NCBI RefSeq assembly: GCF_002939785.1
Contig: NZ_MDEC01000003.1
Span: forward strand, 62,001 to 126,000
From: Xanthomonas codiaei
Lineage (GTDB): Bacteria; Pseudomonadota; Gammaproteobacteria; Xanthomonadales; Xanthomonadaceae
DNA length: 64,000 nt
Direction of reading: 5' to 3'
The notes beneath the pieces are model-generated. The model was given only the letters and a program-made list of their open reading frames with translations. It searched no databases and was not told the DNA's origin. A program made the translations under genes and the position numbers. This document shows, one piece after another, positions 11,934 through 22,935 of the stretch (the stretch's first letter is position 1; every line of letters begins with the position of its first letter).

Positions 11934-13553
11934 ATGAGCACACCCCGCATGGTGAGGAGCCTGCTCTCGTTCAGCAGTATGACCATGGTGTCGCGGGTGT
12001 TGGGGCTGGTGCGCGACCAGGTCATCACCACCACCTTCGGCAGCAATGCGGTGACCGACGCGTTTTGGGTGGCCTTCCGGGTTCCCAATTTCCTGCGGCG
12101 GCTATTTGCCGAAGGCTCCTTCGCCACCGCCTTCGTGCCGGTGTTCACCGAGGTCAAGGAAACCCGGCCGCATGCCGATCTGCGCGAGCTGATGGCGCGC
12201 GTGGCCGGTACCCTCGGCGGAGTGCTGCTGCTGGTCACCGCGCTGGCGCTGATCTTCGCCCCGCAGCTGGCCACGTTGTTCTCCAGCGGGGTGGACACCG
12301 ACCCGGCCAAGCACGGCCTGCTGGTGGACCTGTTCCGTCTGACCTTCCCGTTCCTGTTGTTTGTCTCACTGACCGCGCTGGCGGGCGGGGCGCTGAACAG
12401 CTTCCAGAAGTTCGCCATGCCGGCGCTGACCCCGGTGATCCTCAACCTGTGCATGATCGCCGGGGCGGTGTGGCTGGCCCCGCGGCTGGGCGGGACACCG
12501 GAAAGGCAGATCCTCGCGCTCGGCTGGGCGGTGCTGGCGGCGGGCATGCTGCAGTTGTTGTTTCAGCTGCCTTCGCTGAAAGGCATCAATCTGTTGACCC
12601 TGCCACGCTGGGGTTGGCGACATCCGGGTGTGCGCAAGGTGCTGACCTTGATGGTGCCGACCCTGTTCGGCTCCTCGGTGGCGCAGATCAACCTGCTGCT
12701 GGACACCGTGATCGCCGCCAAGCTGACCGACGGCTCGCAGTCGTGGTTGTCGCTGGCCGACCGGTTCCTGGAATTGCCGCTGGGTGTCTTTGGCGTGGCG
12801 CTGGGCACGGTGATCCTGCCGGCGCTGGCGCGCCATCACGTCAAGACCGACCGCGCCGCGTTTTCCAGTGCGCTGGACTGGGGCTTCCGGACCACGTTGC
12901 TGATCGCAATGCCGGCGATGCTGGGATTGTTGTTGCTGGCCGAGCCGATGGTGGCAACGCTGTTCCAGTATCACAAGTTCACCGCCTTCGACACCCGCAT
13001 GACGGCGTTGTCGGTGTACGGGCTGAGCTTCGGTCTGCCGGCCTACGCCATGCTCAAGGTGGTGCTGCCGGCCTTCTATGCGCGCCAGGACACCCGCACC
13101 CCGGTGCGCGCCGGCGTGGCGGCGCTGGTGGCCAATATGGTGTTCAACTTTGCATTCCTGGCGGTGCTGTATCACCTCATGGTGCCGCCCGAGCTCAAGG
13201 CGCAGGGCGTGATGCAGGCGCTGGGCAAGCAGCCCGGGCTGCACCTGGCGCTGGGCATCGCCAGTGCGCTGTCGAGTTATCTCAACCTGGGGCTGTTGTG
13301 GTACTGGCTGGGCAAGTCCGGGGTGTATCAGCGCCGGCCGGGCTGGAGCGGCTATGCGCTGCGCCTGCTGCTGGCGTGTGCGGCAATGGTCGTGGTGCTG
13401 TTGGGCCTGCTGTGGTGGCTGCCGTCGTTCACCGGCATGGACAAGTGGCAGCGGATCGGCTGGCTGGCGGTGCTGGTCGGCAGTGGCGGGCTGACCTACC
13501 TGGCAGCGCAGCTGGCGCTGGGTCTGCGGCCGCGCCACCTGCGCGAGAGCTGA
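11934..13553 (+). CDS. murJ: Lipid II flippase MurJ (MviN)
   Basis: 539 residues, almost all hydrophobic, consistent with 14 membrane helices of the MOP superfamily. The N-terminal SMTMVSRVLGLVRDQVITTTFG and AFWVAFRVPNFLRRLFAEG segments are the MviN hallmark. It flips lipid II to the periplasmic face for peptidoglycan synthesis. AGGGG lies before the ATG. It diverges from rpsT, and the ribF-ileS-lspA-ispH series follows on the same strand. A palindromic repeat lies just past its stop. Confidence 0.96.
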   Translation: MSTPRMVRSLLSFSSMTMVSRVLGLVRDQVITTTFGSNAVTDAFWVAFRVPNFLRRLFAEGSFATAFVPVFTEVKETRPHADLRELMARVAGTLGGVLLLVTALALIFAPQLATLFSSGVDTDPAKHGLLVDLFRLTFPFLLFVSLTALAGGALNSFQKFAMPALTPVILNLCMIAGAVWLAPRLGGTPERQILALGWAVLAAGMLQLLFQLPSLKGINLLTLPRWGWRHPGVRKVLTLMVPTLFGSSVAQINLLLDTVIAAKLTDGSQSWLSLADRFLELPLGVFGVALGTVILPALARHHVKTDRAAFSSALDWGFRTTLLIAMPAMLGLLLLAEPMVATLFQYHKFTAFDTRMTALSVYGLSFGLPAYAMLKVVLPAFYARQDTRTPVRAGVAALVANMVFNFAFLAVLYHLMVPPELKAQGVMQALGKQPGLHLALGIASALSSYLNLGLLWYWLGKSGVYQRRPGWSGYALRLLLACAAMVVVLLGLLWWLPSFTGMDKWQRIGWLAVLVGSGGLTYLAAQLALGLRPRHLRES

Positions 13554-13569
13554 GTCTGGATGTCGGGTC

Positions 13570-13615
13570 CCTTCCCCCGCGTGCGGGGGAAGGTGCCCGA
13601 AGGGCGGATGGGGGT
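13570..13615. repeat. Intergenic palindromic repeat (copy 1)
   Basis: An 11-bp inverted repeat (13570-13580 with 13583-13593), GC-rich, is followed by TGCCCGAAGGGCGGATGGGGG. A related unit lies after ileS at 17759-17805. The position right after a stop codon suggests a role in transcript ends, as for REP elements. Confidence 0.6.
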
Positions 13616-13761
13616 AGGCCGTACCGGCGGCGGGCTTGGCCTGGTGTCGCTGAGCGCTTGCGTGATCGATGCGGATCATGCGGGTTGACAGGCACGGCTA
13701 TACTTACAAGTTATGCATCAGTGAGGGTCGGCCGCAGGCCGGCATCTGTTTGGATCGAGGA

Positions 13762-14907
13762 ATGAGCAGGCTGTTTAGAGACGTCGAGGGCGGGACGCTG
13801 TTCCCGCACGGAAGCGTGGTCTGCATCGGCGCCTTCGATGGCCTGCACCTGGGGCATCGGGCATTGGTGCAGCACGCGGTTGATCGTGCGTGCGCGCTCG
13901 GCGTGCCGGCGGTGGCGTTGAGCTTCGAGCCATTGCCGCGCGAGTTCTTCGCCCCGGCCGCACCGCCGCCGCGGCTGACCCTTGCACGCGCCAAGATCGA
14001 AGGCTTGCTCGGCTTCGGCGCCGACAGCGTGGGCCTGATTCGTTTCGATGGCCGCTTGTCTGCGATGAGTGCCGAGAACTTCGTGCGCCTGGCGCTGGTT
14101 GGCCGGCTCTGCGCCCGCGAGGTGTGGATCGGCCCGGAGTTCCGTTTCGGCCATCGCCGTGGCGGCGACATCGCCCTGCTGCGCAGCCTGAGCGAACAGC
14201 ACGGATTTGAGGCCGGGGAGATCGCGCCGGTGCATCTGCATGGCGAGCGCATTTCCGCCACACGCATCCGTGAGTTGTTGGTGGCGGGCGAGTTTGCGCA
14301 TGCCGCCGATCTGCTCGGCCGCCCGTATGCCATCGGAGGACGGGTGGTGCGCGGCAAGCAGCTGGGGCGCACGCTGGGGTACCCCACCGCGAACCTGCGG
14401 TTTTCGCGCACGCCTGCGCTGTCGGGCATCTATGCGACCTGGGTGCATGGCGTGGCCGCGCAGCCATGGCCATCGGTGTCCAGCTTTGGCACACGGCCGA
14501 CCGTGGCTGGCGTGGAGCCGCTGCTGGAGGCGCACCTGTTCGATTTTCAGGGCGACTTGTACGGCCGGCACCTGGAGGTCGAATTCGTCGCCAAGCTGCG
14601 CGACGAGGAAAAGTTCGATGGCCTTCAGGCGCTGACCGTGCAGATGCATCGCGATGCCGAACAGGCGCGCGCGGTGCTTCAGCGCAGTCCGTCGCCAATG
14701 CTGGCGGGCGCTGGACGTATTAGTGGCGCGCAGCGGGTTCCCGATGTGTCCGTGGGGACCGAAAGCAGTCGCGCGCAAGGTACTGCGGCTCCTGCTGCAG
14801 GCGAAATCCATGCGGGCTCCTCGCAACAGCCCGCCTATGATGCGAGTCCCTCGCAAGAGCCCGCACATCCATGTGCGGACTTATCAAGCAATCCAGCGCA
14901 ACGGTAG
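13762..14907 (+). CDS. ribF: Bifunctional riboflavin kinase/FAD synthetase with unusual C-terminal tail
   Basis: 381 residues. The N-terminal FAD synthetase part shows GAFDGLHLGH at 23-32 and ISATRIRELL near 164-173. The riboflavin kinase part shows GYPTANL near 206-212 and the FGTRPTV segment near 242-248. It makes FMN and then FAD in the cytoplasm. Similarity to the family ends near residue 307; the last 74 residues are low-complexity (Ser, Ala, Pro, Gln) and lie over repeated DNA that looks intergenic. Start chosen at 13762 because of the GAGGA in front of it; a frame reaching 13669 has no support. It ends only 6 bp before ileS. Confidence 0.93.
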   Translation: MSRLFRDVEGGTLFPHGSVVCIGAFDGLHLGHRALVQHAVDRACALGVPAVALSFEPLPREFFAPAAPPPRLTLARAKIEGLLGFGADSVGLIRFDGRLSAMSAENFVRLALVGRLCAREVWIGPEFRFGHRRGGDIALLRSLSEQHGFEAGEIAPVHLHGERISATRIRELLVAGEFAHAADLLGRPYAIGGRVVRGKQLGRTLGYPTANLRFSRTPALSGIYATWVHGVAAQPWPSVSSFGTRPTVAGVEPLLEAHLFDFQGDLYGRHLEVEFVAKLRDEEKFDGLQALTVQMHRDAEQARAVLQRSPSPMLAGAGRISGAQRVPDVSVGTESSRAQGTAAPAAGEIHAGSSQQPAYDASPSQEPAHPCADLSSNPAQR

Positions 14908-14913
14908 ATTCCT

Positions 14914-17745
14914 GTGACCCAAGACTACAAAGCCACTCTTCATCTGCCTGCGACGGAATTTCCGATGCGCGGCGACCTGCCCAAGCGCGAGCCGGCGATG
15001 CTGGACCGCTGGGAGCGCGAGGGGCTGTATGCGCAGCTGCGCGCCAACGCGGCCGGGCGCCCGCTGTTCGTGCTGCACGATGGCCCGCCGTATGCCAACG
15101 GCCAGATCCACCTCGGCCATGCGGTCAACAAGATCCTCAAGGACATCATCGTCAAGTCCAAGTATTTGGCTGGCTTCGACGCGCCGTTTATCCCGGGCTG
15201 GGACTGCCACGGCCTGCCGATCGAGATCGCCATCGAAAAGAAGTACGGCAAGGTCGGCGTCAAGCTCGATGCCGCGCAGTTCCGCCAGAAGTGCCGCGAA
15301 TACGCGACCGAGCAGATCGATCTGCAGCGCCGCGACTTCAAGCGCCTGGGCGTGATCGGCGACTGGGACAACCCGTACAAGACGCTGGATTTCCGCTTCG
15401 AGGCCAACGAGATCCGTGCGCTGGCAAAGATCGTCGACAACGGCCACCTCACCCGTGGCGTGAAGCCGGTGCACTGGTGCTTCGACTGCGGTTCGGCGCT
15501 GGCCGAGGCCGAGATCGAATACGCCGACAAGCTGTCGCCGACGGTGGATATCGCCTATCCGGCCCGTGACCCGGCGGCTGTGGCTGCTGCTTTCGGCGCC
15601 AGCCTGCCGGCCGGTATGAGCGTGGCTGTGCCGATCTGGACCACCACGCCGTGGACGCTGCCGGCCTCGCTGGCGGTGAGCCTGGGTGCGGAGCTGGACT
15701 ACGTGCTGGTCGAAGGCCCGGCCGACCGCGGCCAGCCGCGCTGGCTGGTGGTGGCCGAAGCGCTGGCGGCTAAGACGCTGGCCCGCTACGGCGTGGACGA
15801 GGTCGTGGTGCATGGCCATGCCAAGGGTGCGGCGCTGGAGCAGATGCTGCTGGCGCACCCGTTCTATGCCGAGCGCGAGATCCCGCTGCTGCTGGGCGAC
15901 CACGTGTCGGCCGAGGACGGTACCGGCGCCGTGCACACCGCGCCTGGCCATGGCCAGGAGGACTACCAGGTGTCCAGGCAGTACGGCCTGCTGGAGCGCT
16001 ATGGCGCCGCGCAGATCAATCCGGTGGACGGCCGCGGCGTGTACCTGCCGTCGACGCCGCCGCTGGGCGACACCGTGCTGGCCGGGCTGCATATCTGGAA
16101 GGCCAACGACGTCATCATCGAATCCCTGCGCGACACCGGCGTGCTGCTGGCGGCCAGCAAGATGGAGCACAGCTACCCGCACTGCTGGCGCCACAAGACG
16201 CCGATCGCCTTTCGCGCCACGCCGCAGTGGTTCTTCTCGATGGAGAAGGCGGGCCTGCGTGCCGACGCGCTCAAGGCCATCGAAGGCGTGACCTGGTATC
16301 CGTCCTGGGGCCAGGCGCGCATCGCCGGCATGGTGGAAGGTCGCCCGGACTGGACCATCTCGCGCCAGCGCACCTGGGGCGTGCCGATCGCGTTGTTCGT
16401 GCACCGCGAAACCGGCGAACCGCATCCGCGCAGCACCGAGCTGCTGCGTCAGGTGGCCGATCGGGTGGAGCGGGGCGGTGTGGACGTGTGGTACACGCTG
16501 GATGCGGCCGAACTGCTGGGCGAGGAGGCCGCCGACTACGACAAGATCACCGACATCCTGGATGTCTGGTTCGATTCCGGCGTGACCCATGAGGCCGTGC
16601 TGGTGGACCGTGGCCTGCCCAAGCCGGCCGACCTGTACCTGGAAGGCTCGGACCAGCACCGCGGCTGGTTCCAGTCCTCGCTGCTGACCGGCGTGGCGAT
16701 GGACAAGGCGGCGCCGTACAAGCAATGCCTGACTCACGGTTTCACCGTGGACGAGCACGGCCGCAAGATGTCCAAGTCGCTGGGCAACGGCATCGAGCCG
16801 CAGGACATCATGAAGACCCTGGGGGCGGACATCCTGCGCCTGTGGATCGCCTCGGCCGACTACAGCAACGAGATGTCGCTGTCGCAGGAGATCCTCAAGC
16901 GCAATGCAGACGCCTACCGCCGCCTGCGCAATACCGCTCGCTTTTTGCTCGGCAACCTGCATGGCTTCGATCCACGGCAGCATCTGGTGGCGCTGGAGGA
17001 CATGGTGCTGCTGGACCGCTGGATCGTGCACCGCGCGCACGAGTTGCAGGAAAGGATCGTCGCCGCCTATGCGCGCTACGACTTCGCCGAGATCGTGCAG
17101 GCGCTGCTGAATTTCTGCAGCGTGGACCTGGGCTCGCTGTACCTGGATGTCACCAAGGACCGTCTGTACACGATGGCCGAGGATTCGCGCGGCCGCCGTT
17201 CGGCGCAGAGCGCGATGTATCACGTGGCCGAGGCGTTCGTGCGCTGGGTCGCGCCGGTGCTGAGCTTTACCGCCGACGAGCTATGGGCCTATCTGCCGGG
17301 CGAGCATGCCGGCAACGTGCTGTTCGCCACCTGGTACGACGGCCTGGCGCCGCTGCCGGCCGATGCGGCGTTGACCAGTGCCGATGTCGAGAAGTTGCTG
17401 GCCCTGCGCGAGCAGGTCGCCAAGGTGCTGGAACCGATGCGTGCCAACGGCGCCATCGGCGCGGCACTGGAAGCGGAAATCACCGTGGCCGCCGATGCGC
17501 AAACCGCCGCGCGTTGGCAGCCGCTGAGCCAGGAACTGCGCTTCCTGTTCATCAGTGGCGATGTGACCGTGACCGCGGCCAGCACCGACGACATCTTCGT
17601 CAGTGCGCAGCCAACCGCCAAGGCCAAGTGCGTGCGCTGCTGGCACCACCAGGCCAGCGTGGGCAGCGACCCGCGGCATCCGGAGCTGTGCAGCCGCTGC
17701 GTCAGCAACATCGAAGGCCCTGGCGAGGACCGTCGCTGGTTCTGA
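14914..17745 (+). CDS. ileS: Isoleucyl-tRNA synthetase
   Basis: 943 residues, starting with GTG. The HIGH-type motif HLGH is at residues 66-69 and KMSKS at 618-622. The editing domain ([12 protein letters not shown]) and the C-terminal zinc-binding cysteines (CVRCWHHQ and CSRCV near the end) are present. It charges tRNA-Ile in the cytoplasm. The order ribF-ileS-lspA-ispH is conserved in proteobacteria and suggests co-transcription. Confidence 0.98.
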   Translation: MTQDYKATLHLPATEFPMRGDLPKREPAMLDRWEREGLYAQLRANAAGRPLFVLHDGPPYANGQIHLGHAVNKILKDIIVKSKYLAGFDAPFIPGWDCHGLPIEIAIEKKYGKVGVKLDAAQFRQKCREYATEQIDLQRRDFKRLGVIGDWDNPYKTLDFRFEANEIRALAKIVDNGHLTRGVKPVHWCFDCGSALAEAEIEYADKLSPTVDIAYPARDPAAVAAAFGASLPAGMSVAVPIWTTTPWTLPASLAVSLGAELDYVLVEGPADRGQPRWLVVAEALAAKTLARYGVDEVVVHGHAKGAALEQMLLAHPFYAEREIPLLLGDHVSAEDGTGAVHTAPGHGQEDYQVSRQYGLLERYGAAQINPVDGRGVYLPSTPPLGDTVLAGLHIWKANDVIIESLRDTGVLLAASKMEHSYPHCWRHKTPIAFRATPQWFFSMEKAGLRADALKAIEGVTWYPSWGQARIAGMVEGRPDWTISRQRTWGVPIALFVHRETGEPHPRSTELLRQVADRVERGGVDVWYTLDAAELLGEEAADYDKITDILDVWFDSGVTHEAVLVDRGLPKPADLYLEGSDQHRGWFQSSLLTGVAMDKAAPYKQCLTHGFTVDEHGRKMSKSLGNGIEPQDIMKTLGADILRLWIASADYSNEMSLSQEILKRNADAYRRLRNTARFLLGNLHGFDPRQHLVALEDMVLLDRWIVHRAHELQERIVAAYARYDFAEIVQALLNFCSVDLGSLYLDVTKDRLYTMAEDSRGRRSAQSAMYHVAEAFVRWVAPVLSFTADELWAYLPGEHAGNVLFATWYDGLAPLPADAALTSADVEKLLALREQVAKVLEPMRANGAIGAALEAEITVAADAQTAARWQPLSQELRFLFISGDVTVTAASTDDIFVSAQPTAKAKCVRCWHHQASVGSDPRHPELCSRCVSNIEGPGEDRRWF

Positions 17746-17758
17746 TGTCTTGATTCTC

Positions 17759-17805
17759 TCTCCCGCAAGCGGGAGAAGGTGGCGCGCAGCGCCGGATGAG
17801 GGCCA
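17759..17805. repeat. Intergenic palindromic repeat (copy 2)
   Basis: Inverted repeat TCTCCCGC/GCGGGAGA (17759-17766 with 17769-17776), followed by a segment with GCGCGCAGCGCC and GGATGAGGG. It is related in layout and sequence to the unit after murJ at 13570. Confidence 0.6.
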
Positions 17806-17890
17806 TACCGGCACATCCGGCGCCGCTTGCCGATTTGCCCGTTGGGCAGCTTCTTCCGAACCCGGGAGTAGCAACAGCTAAGGTGATTCA

Positions 17891-18394
17891 ATGACCGCAA
17901 GACCCAAACCCTCCGCCCTGATCTGGCTGCTGCTGTCCCTTGCCGTCGTCGGGCTGGATCAGTGGAGCAAGGCCTGGGTGCTGTCCAGGCTGCCTGAATA
18001 CACCCCGGTGCCGGTCATCGAGGGTTTTTGGAACTGGTACCGCACCTACAACACCGGCGCAGCCTTCAGTTTTCTGAGCGATGCCGGTGGCTGGCAGCTG
18101 TGGTTCTTCACTGCCCTGGCGGTGGGTATCAGCGGTCTGCTGGCATTCTGGCTGTCGCGCACCGCACGTGGAGACTGGCGCAGCGCGCTGCCGTACGCGC
18201 TGGTGATCGGCGGGGCGATCGGTAACGTGATCGACCGCCTGATGCACGGCCACGTGGTCGACTTCATCCAGTGGTACATCGGCAGCCACACCTGGCCGGC
18301 CTTCAATATCGCCGATTCGGCGATCGTGGGGGGCGCCATCGGGATCGCAGTGTTCGGTCTGTTCGACGGCAAGCGCAGCCGAAAAGCGGGATAA
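17891..18394 (+). CDS. lspA: Lipoprotein signal peptidase (signal peptidase II)
   Basis: 167 residues with four membrane helices. The catalytic Asp pair is at D124 (HGHVVDF) and D142 (FNIADSAI), with the NTGAAFS and [10 protein letters not shown] motifs also present. It cleaves the signal peptide of diacylglyceryl-prolipoproteins in the inner membrane; CyoA in this window is a likely substrate. It follows ileS across 145 bp that hold one palindromic repeat. Confidence 0.98.
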   Translation: MTARPKPSALIWLLLSLAVVGLDQWSKAWVLSRLPEYTPVPVIEGFWNWYRTYNTGAAFSFLSDAGGWQLWFFTALAVGISGLLAFWLSRTARGDWRSALPYALVIGGAIGNVIDRLMHGHVVDFIQWYIGSHTWPAFNIADSAIVGGAIGIAVFGLFDGKRSRKAG

Positions 18395-18531
18395 TCCCGG
18401 TCCCAAGCCGTCGTGCGTCCGTCCCGCAAGGACGGTCGCCGCACCCGCCCAAGGCGCGGCGCCGCGTGCTCGGCAGATGCCCCCCTGAAATGTCCGGCCA
18501 CCCTGGCCGGGCTGTCGAAGAGAACAAGCGT

Positions 18532-19482
18532 ATGGACGTCCTGCTCGCCAATCCCCGCGGTTTCTGCGCCGGTGTCGACCGTGCGATCGAGATCGTCAAG
18601 CGTGCGATCGAGACGCTGGGCGCGCCGATCTATGTGCGGCACGAAGTGGTGCACAACCGCTTCGTGGTCGACGATCTCAAGGAGCGCGGCGCCATCTTCG
18701 TCGAGGAACTGGACGAAGTGCCGGACGCGGCCACGGTGATCTTCAGTGCGCACGGCGTCTCGCAGGCCGTGCGCCAGGAAGCAGAGCGGCGTGGGCTGAA
18801 GGTGTTCGACGCCACCTGCCCATTGGTGACCAAGGTGCATTTCGAGGTGGCGCGGCATTGCCGGGCCGGCCGCGACGTGGTGCTGATCGGCCATGCCGGC
18901 CATCCGGAAGTGGAGGGCACCATGGGCCAATGGAACCGCGAGCGCGGCGCGGGCAGGATCTACCTGGTGGAGGACATCGAGCAGGTCGCCACGCTGCAGA
19001 TCGATCAGCCGGACAATCTTGCCTATACCACCCAGACCACGCTCTCGGTGGACGACACCATGGGCATCATCGAGGCCCTGCGTGCGCGCTACCCGGCGAT
19101 ACAGGGGCCGCGCCACGACGATATCTGCTACGCCACCCAGAACCGCCAGGATGCGGTGCGCGATCTTGCCCGGCAGTGCGATCTGGTGCTGGTGGTGGGC
19201 TCGCCCAACAGCTCCAATTCCAACCGCTTGAGCGAGCTGGCCCGGCGCGACGGGGTGGAGTCTTACCTGATCGACAACGCCAGCGAGATCGATCCGGCCT
19301 GGATCGTCGGCAAGCAGCACATCGGTCTGACCGCCGGCGCCTCGGCGCCGCAGGTGCTGGTCGATGGCGTGCTGGCGCGGCTGCGCGAGCTCGGCGCGGC
19401 GGGCGTCTCCGAACTGGAAGGCGAGCCTGAATCGATGGTGTTCGCGCTGCCCAAGGAATTGCGGCTGCGCCTGGTCGGCTGA
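18532..19482 (+). CDS. ispH: 4-hydroxy-3-methylbut-2-enyl diphosphate reductase
   Basis: 316 residues. The three cysteines that bind the iron-sulfur cluster are C12, C96 and C199. The substrate-binding [16 protein letters not shown] and SNSNRL segments are visible. It is the last step of the MEP isoprenoid pathway, making IPP and DMAPP. A longer in-frame start at 18271 would overlap lspA and is not supported by family length. 137 bp separate it from lspA. Confidence 0.97.
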   Translation: MDVLLANPRGFCAGVDRAIEIVKRAIETLGAPIYVRHEVVHNRFVVDDLKERGAIFVEELDEVPDAATVIFSAHGVSQAVRQEAERRGLKVFDATCPLVTKVHFEVARHCRAGRDVVLIGHAGHPEVEGTMGQWNRERGAGRIYLVEDIEQVATLQIDQPDNLAYTTQTTLSVDDTMGIIEALRARYPAIQGPRHDDICYATQNRQDAVRDLARQCDLVLVVGSPNSSNSNRLSELARRDGVESYLIDNASEIDPAWIVGKQHIGLTAGASAPQVLVDGVLARLRELGAAGVSELEGEPESMVFALPKELRLRLVG

Positions 19483-19528
19483 GGCAGGGCGCGCATCGGT
19501 CGACGGCCGGCGTCGAGCATGCCGGCGA

Positions 19529-19558
19529 TTGACCGCGGGCTGGCCGCGCTCCTACAAT
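19529..19558 (+). promoter_or_regulatory. Sigma-70 promoter of the tRNA-Thr gene
   Basis: TTGACC at 19529-19534 and TACAAT at 19553-19558 with 18 bp between them. The tRNA begins 11 bp after the -10 element. Confidence 0.75.
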
Positions 19559-19568
19559 TGGCGGCTCG

Positions 19569-19643
19569 CCGGAATAGCTCAGTTGGTAGAGCGGCGCATT
19601 CGTAATGCGTAGGTCGTAGGTTCGATTCCTATTTCCGGCACCA
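19569..19643 (+). tRNA. tRNA-Thr (anticodon CGU)
   Basis: A full cloverleaf: acceptor stem GCCGGAA with TTCCGGC, D-arm AGCTCAGTTGGTAGAGC, anticodon arm GCGCA-TTCGTAA-TGCGT with CGT in the loop centre, and T-arm with GGTTCGATTCC. The CCA end is encoded (19641-19643). It reads ACG codons. Confidence 0.96.
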
Positions 19644-19999
19644 TCACTTCGCACTGGGTCGGCCTCTGGCCGGCCCAGTTGCGTTTGGCCTGGCGTGTGG
19701 GCAGTCCACGCAGGTCGCTGCAGTCGCGTACACCACTCTCCGTGTCGTTGTCGGCGCGCGTCGGGGCGCGCTATGGCGTTTCGCTGCGCTGCGACAACAT
19801 GTCGCACAAATTTGCGCGCATTTATTGCGGCAGATCATTGCCAATGGGTTTCGTGCAGGTGCAGCAAAGACTAAAATTGGCGCGCTAACCCGTGTCTTCG
19901 GTCTGCGCGGGCCCGCCTTCACCAGGAAGGGCTCGGTCGGAAATGTTCCTTGCCGATACGACGAACGAGGCTGGCGTTCCTTCGCACTTGGATCGACCG
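19644..19999. other. Gap between tRNA-Thr and cyoA
   Basis: 356 bp without a gene. An 11-bp stem (19654-19664 with 19668-19678, TCT loop) right after the tRNA looks like its terminator. The rest includes a relatively AT-rich stretch at about 19795-19885 where the cyo promoter should lie, but I cannot place a convincing -35/-10 pair. Confidence 0.5.
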
Positions 20000-20935
20000 A
20001 TGATTCCGCTGAAACATCTCGGGCGTTTACTTCGTCCAGGCCTGATGTTGCCGTTCCTGCTGCTGGCAGGCTGCAACTCGGCCATCCTCAATCCGAAAGG
20101 CCAGATCGGCCACGACGAGAAGCAACTGCTGATCACCTCGGTGGTGCTGATGCTGATCGTGGTCATCCCGGTGATCGTGATGACGATTGCGTTCGCGTGG
20201 AAATATCGCGCCTCCAACACCAAGGCCCGCTATGAGCCGGACTGGTCGCACTCCACCGCGATCGAAGTGGTGGTGTGGTCGATTCCGTGCGTGATCATCC
20301 TGGTGCTGGCAGTGCTGACCTGGCGCTCGTCGCATGCGCTGGATCCGTACCGGCCACTGGATTCGGACGTCAAGCCGATCACCATCGAAGCGGTGTCGCT
20401 GGACTGGAAGTGGATGTTCATCTACCCCGACCAGAACATTGCCACGGTCAACGAGATCGCGTTCCCGGTACGCACGCCGCTGAACTTCAAGATCACCTCC
20501 GACACGGTGATGAACTCGTTCTTCATTCCGCATCTGGGCACCATGATCTACGCGATGGCGGGCATGGAAACCAAGCTGCATCTGGTGGCCGACGAGCCGG
20601 GCGAATACTTCGGCCTGTCCACCAACTACAGCGGTCACGGCTTCTCGAAGATGAGCTTCAAGGCGCATGCGCTCGATCAGGCCGGCTTCGACGCGTGGGT
20701 GGCCAAGGTCAAGGCCTCGCCGACCGCGCTCAACGCCGCCGAATACCAGGTGCTGGCCGCCAATCGCAACGACAAGGAACAGTACCCGGTCACCTACTAC
20801 TCGTCGGTGCAGGAAGGGATGTTCCGCTCGCTGGTCGACAAATACATGAATGGTCCGGGCCACAACAAGGGCCACGGCGACCATCAGGCATCGGGCACTG
20901 AGCCGGTTGCCATGTGCACTTCTGGAGACAAGTGA
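20000..20935 (+). CDS. cyoA: Cytochrome bo3 ubiquinol oxidase subunit II
   Basis: 311 residues. The N-terminal lipobox LLLAGC puts the lipid-bearing Cys at residue 25, and two membrane helices follow. The periplasmic cupredoxin domain lacks the CuA cysteines (the region reads [13 protein letters not shown]...), which marks a quinol rather than a cytochrome c oxidase. Length is close to the 315 residues of E. coli CyoA. Start chosen at 20000 because it gives a normal lipoprotein signal; the open frame reaches 19892. Its stop overlaps the cyoB start (TGATG). Confidence 0.95.
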   Translation: MIPLKHLGRLLRPGLMLPFLLLAGCNSAILNPKGQIGHDEKQLLITSVVLMLIVVIPVIVMTIAFAWKYRASNTKARYEPDWSHSTAIEVVVWSIPCVIILVLAVLTWRSSHALDPYRPLDSDVKPITIEAVSLDWKWMFIYPDQNIATVNEIAFPVRTPLNFKITSDTVMNSFFIPHLGTMIYAMAGMETKLHLVADEPGEYFGLSTNYSGHGFSKMSFKAHALDQAGFDAWVAKVKASPTALNAAEYQVLAANRNDKEQYPVTYYSSVQEGMFRSLVDKYMNGPGHNKGHGDHQASGTEPVAMCTSGDK

Positions 20936-22935
20936 TGTTAGGCAAACTTACGATCGAGGCGGTTCCGTACCACGAGCCGATCATCATGGTCGCGCTGGGT
21001 GGTGCCGGCCTGCTCGGCCTGCTCATCGCGGGCGCCCTCACCAAGTACAAGCTGTGGGGCTATCTCTGGAAGGAGTGGTTCACCTCGGTGGATCACAAGC
21101 GTATCGGCGTGATGTACATCATCGTGGCGCTGGTCATGCTGCTGCGCGGCTTCGCCGATGCGGCAATGATGCGCACCCAGCAGGCGCTGGCCGGTAATGG
21201 CGGCGAAGGCGTGCTGCCGCCGCATCACTACGACCAGATCTTCACCGCGCATGGCGTGATCATGATCTTCTTCATGGCCATGCCGTTCATGACTGGCCTG
21301 TTGAACCTGATCGTGCCGCTGCAGATCGGCGCGCGCGACGTGGCGTTCCCGTTCCTGAACTCGCTGAGCTTCTGGCTGTTCGTGGCCGGCGCGGCGCTGA
21401 TCAACATCTCGCTGGGCGTCGGTGAGTTCGCGCAGACCGGTTGGCTGGCGTACCCGCCGTTGTCGGGGCTGGAATACAGTCCGGGGGTCGGTGTCGATTA
21501 CTACATCTGGGCGTTGCAGATCTCCGGATTGGGGACCTTGCTGACCGGCGTGAACTTCTTCGTGACGATCATGCGGATGCGCGCGCCGGGTATGACCCTG
21601 ATGCGCATGCCGATCTTCACCTGGACCGCGCTGATCACCAACATCCTGATCATCGCCGCGTTCCCGATCCTGACCGTGGCGCTGGCGCTGCTGGGTGCCG
21701 ACCGTTACCTGGGCACGCACTTCTTCACCAACGACGGTGGCGGCAACGCCATGATGTACGTCAACCTGATCTGGATCTGGGGCCATCCGGAGGTCTACAT
21801 CCTGATCCTGCCGGCGTTCGGCATCTTCTCCGAGTTGATTGCGACCTATAGCCGCAAGCGCCTGTTCGGCTACACCTCGATGGTCTACGCCACCTCGTGC
21901 ATCGGCGTGCTGTCGTTCGTGGTGTGGTTGCACCACTTCTTCACCATGGGCTCGGGTGCCAACGTCAATGCCTTCTTCGGCATCACGACGATGATCATCT
22001 CGATCCCGACCGGCGTGAAGATCTTCAACTGGCTGTTCACCATGTTCCGCGGTCGCGTGCACATGACCTCGCCGGTGCTGTGGACGATCGGCTTCATCAT
22101 CACCTTCACCATCGGTGGCATGACCGGCGTGATGCTGGCGATTCCGGCCGTGGACTTCGTGCTGCACAACAGCCTGTTCCTGATCGCGCACTTCCATAAC
22201 GTCATCATCGGCGGCGTGGTGTTCGGTTACCTGGCGGGCCTGACCTACTGGTTCCCGAAGGCGTTCGGTTTCAAGCTCAACGAGAAGCTGGGCAAGGCCT
22301 CGTTCTGGTGCTGGATCATCGGCTTCTTCATCGCCTTCATGCCGCTGTATGTGCTCGGCTTCATGGGCATGACCCGCCGCATGAACACCTACAACCACCC
22401 CGAGTGGGCGCCGTGGCTGTACGTCGCCGCGGTGGGCGCTGCGATCATCGGCCTGGGCATCTTCCTGAACCTGGTGCAGATCGGTTACAGCGTGTGGAAG
22501 CGCAAGCAGCACATGGACTACACCGGCGATCCGTGGGACGGTCGTACGCTGGAGTGGGCCACCTCCTCGCCGCCGCCGTTCTACAACTTCGCCGTGCTGC
22601 CGCACATCGACGATCGCGATCAGTTCTGGGCCGACAAGCAGAACGGCAAGGGCTGGGTGCGGCCGTCCAAGTACGAGCCGATCCACATGCCGCGCAATAC
22701 CGGCGCCGGCGTCTACATGGGGGCGTTCAGCGTGCTACTGGGCTTCGGTCTGACTTGGCACATCTGGTGGCTGGCCATCGTTGGCCTGGTGGGCATGATC
22801 GGCAGCTTCATCGCACGCACCTTCGATAACGACATCGATTACTGGGTGCCGGCCGAAGAAGTGGAGCGCATCGAGAATGCACGCTTTGCCCTGCTCGAAC
22901 AGCAACAGGCGGCGCAGGCCGCGAAGGTGGTATGA
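20935..22935 (+). CDS. cyoB: Cytochrome bo3 ubiquinol oxidase subunit I
   Basis: 666 residues with about 15 membrane helices. All metal ligands are present and fall at the same numbers as in E. coli: H106 and H421 for the low-spin haem, H419 for the high-spin haem, and H284, H333 and H334 for CuB (in WGHPEVY and WLHHFF). It reduces oxygen to water using ubiquinol and pumps protons. GGAGA precedes the ATG, which shares a base with the cyoA stop. Confidence 0.98.
   Translation: MLGKLTIEAVPYHEPIIMVALGGAGLLGLLIAGALTKYKLWGYLWKEWFTSVDHKRIGVMYIIVALVMLLRGFADAAMMRTQQALAGNGGEGVLPPHHYDQIFTAHGVIMIFFMAMPFMTGLLNLIVPLQIGARDVAFPFLNSLSFWLFVAGAALINISLGVGEFAQTGWLAYPPLSGLEYSPGVGVDYYIWALQISGLGTLLTGVNFFVTIMRMRAPGMTLMRMPIFTWTALITNILIIAAFPILTVALALLGADRYLGTHFFTNDGGGNAMMYVNLIWIWGHPEVYILILPAFGIFSELIATYSRKRLFGYTSMVYATSCIGVLSFVVWLHHFFTMGSGANVNAFFGITTMIISIPTGVKIFNWLFTMFRGRVHMTSPVLWTIGFIITFTIGGMTGVMLAIPAVDFVLHNSLFLIAHFHNVIIGGVVFGYLAGLTYWFPKAFGFKLNEKLGKASFWCWIIGFFIAFMPLYVLGFMGMTRRMNTYNHPEWAPWLYVAAVGAAIIGLGIFLNLVQIGYSVWKRKQHMDYTGDPWDGRTLEWATSSPPPFYNFAVLPHIDDRDQFWADKQNGKGWVRPSKYEPIHMPRNTGAGVYMGAFSVLLGFGLTWHIWWLAIVGLVGMIGSFIARTFDNDIDYWVPAEEVERIENARFALLEQQQAAQAAKVV

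Noticed and set aside
13685-13704. TTGACA and TATACT as a ribF promoter
   Set aside because: Only 8 bp separate the two elements; no properly spaced pair could be made from them.
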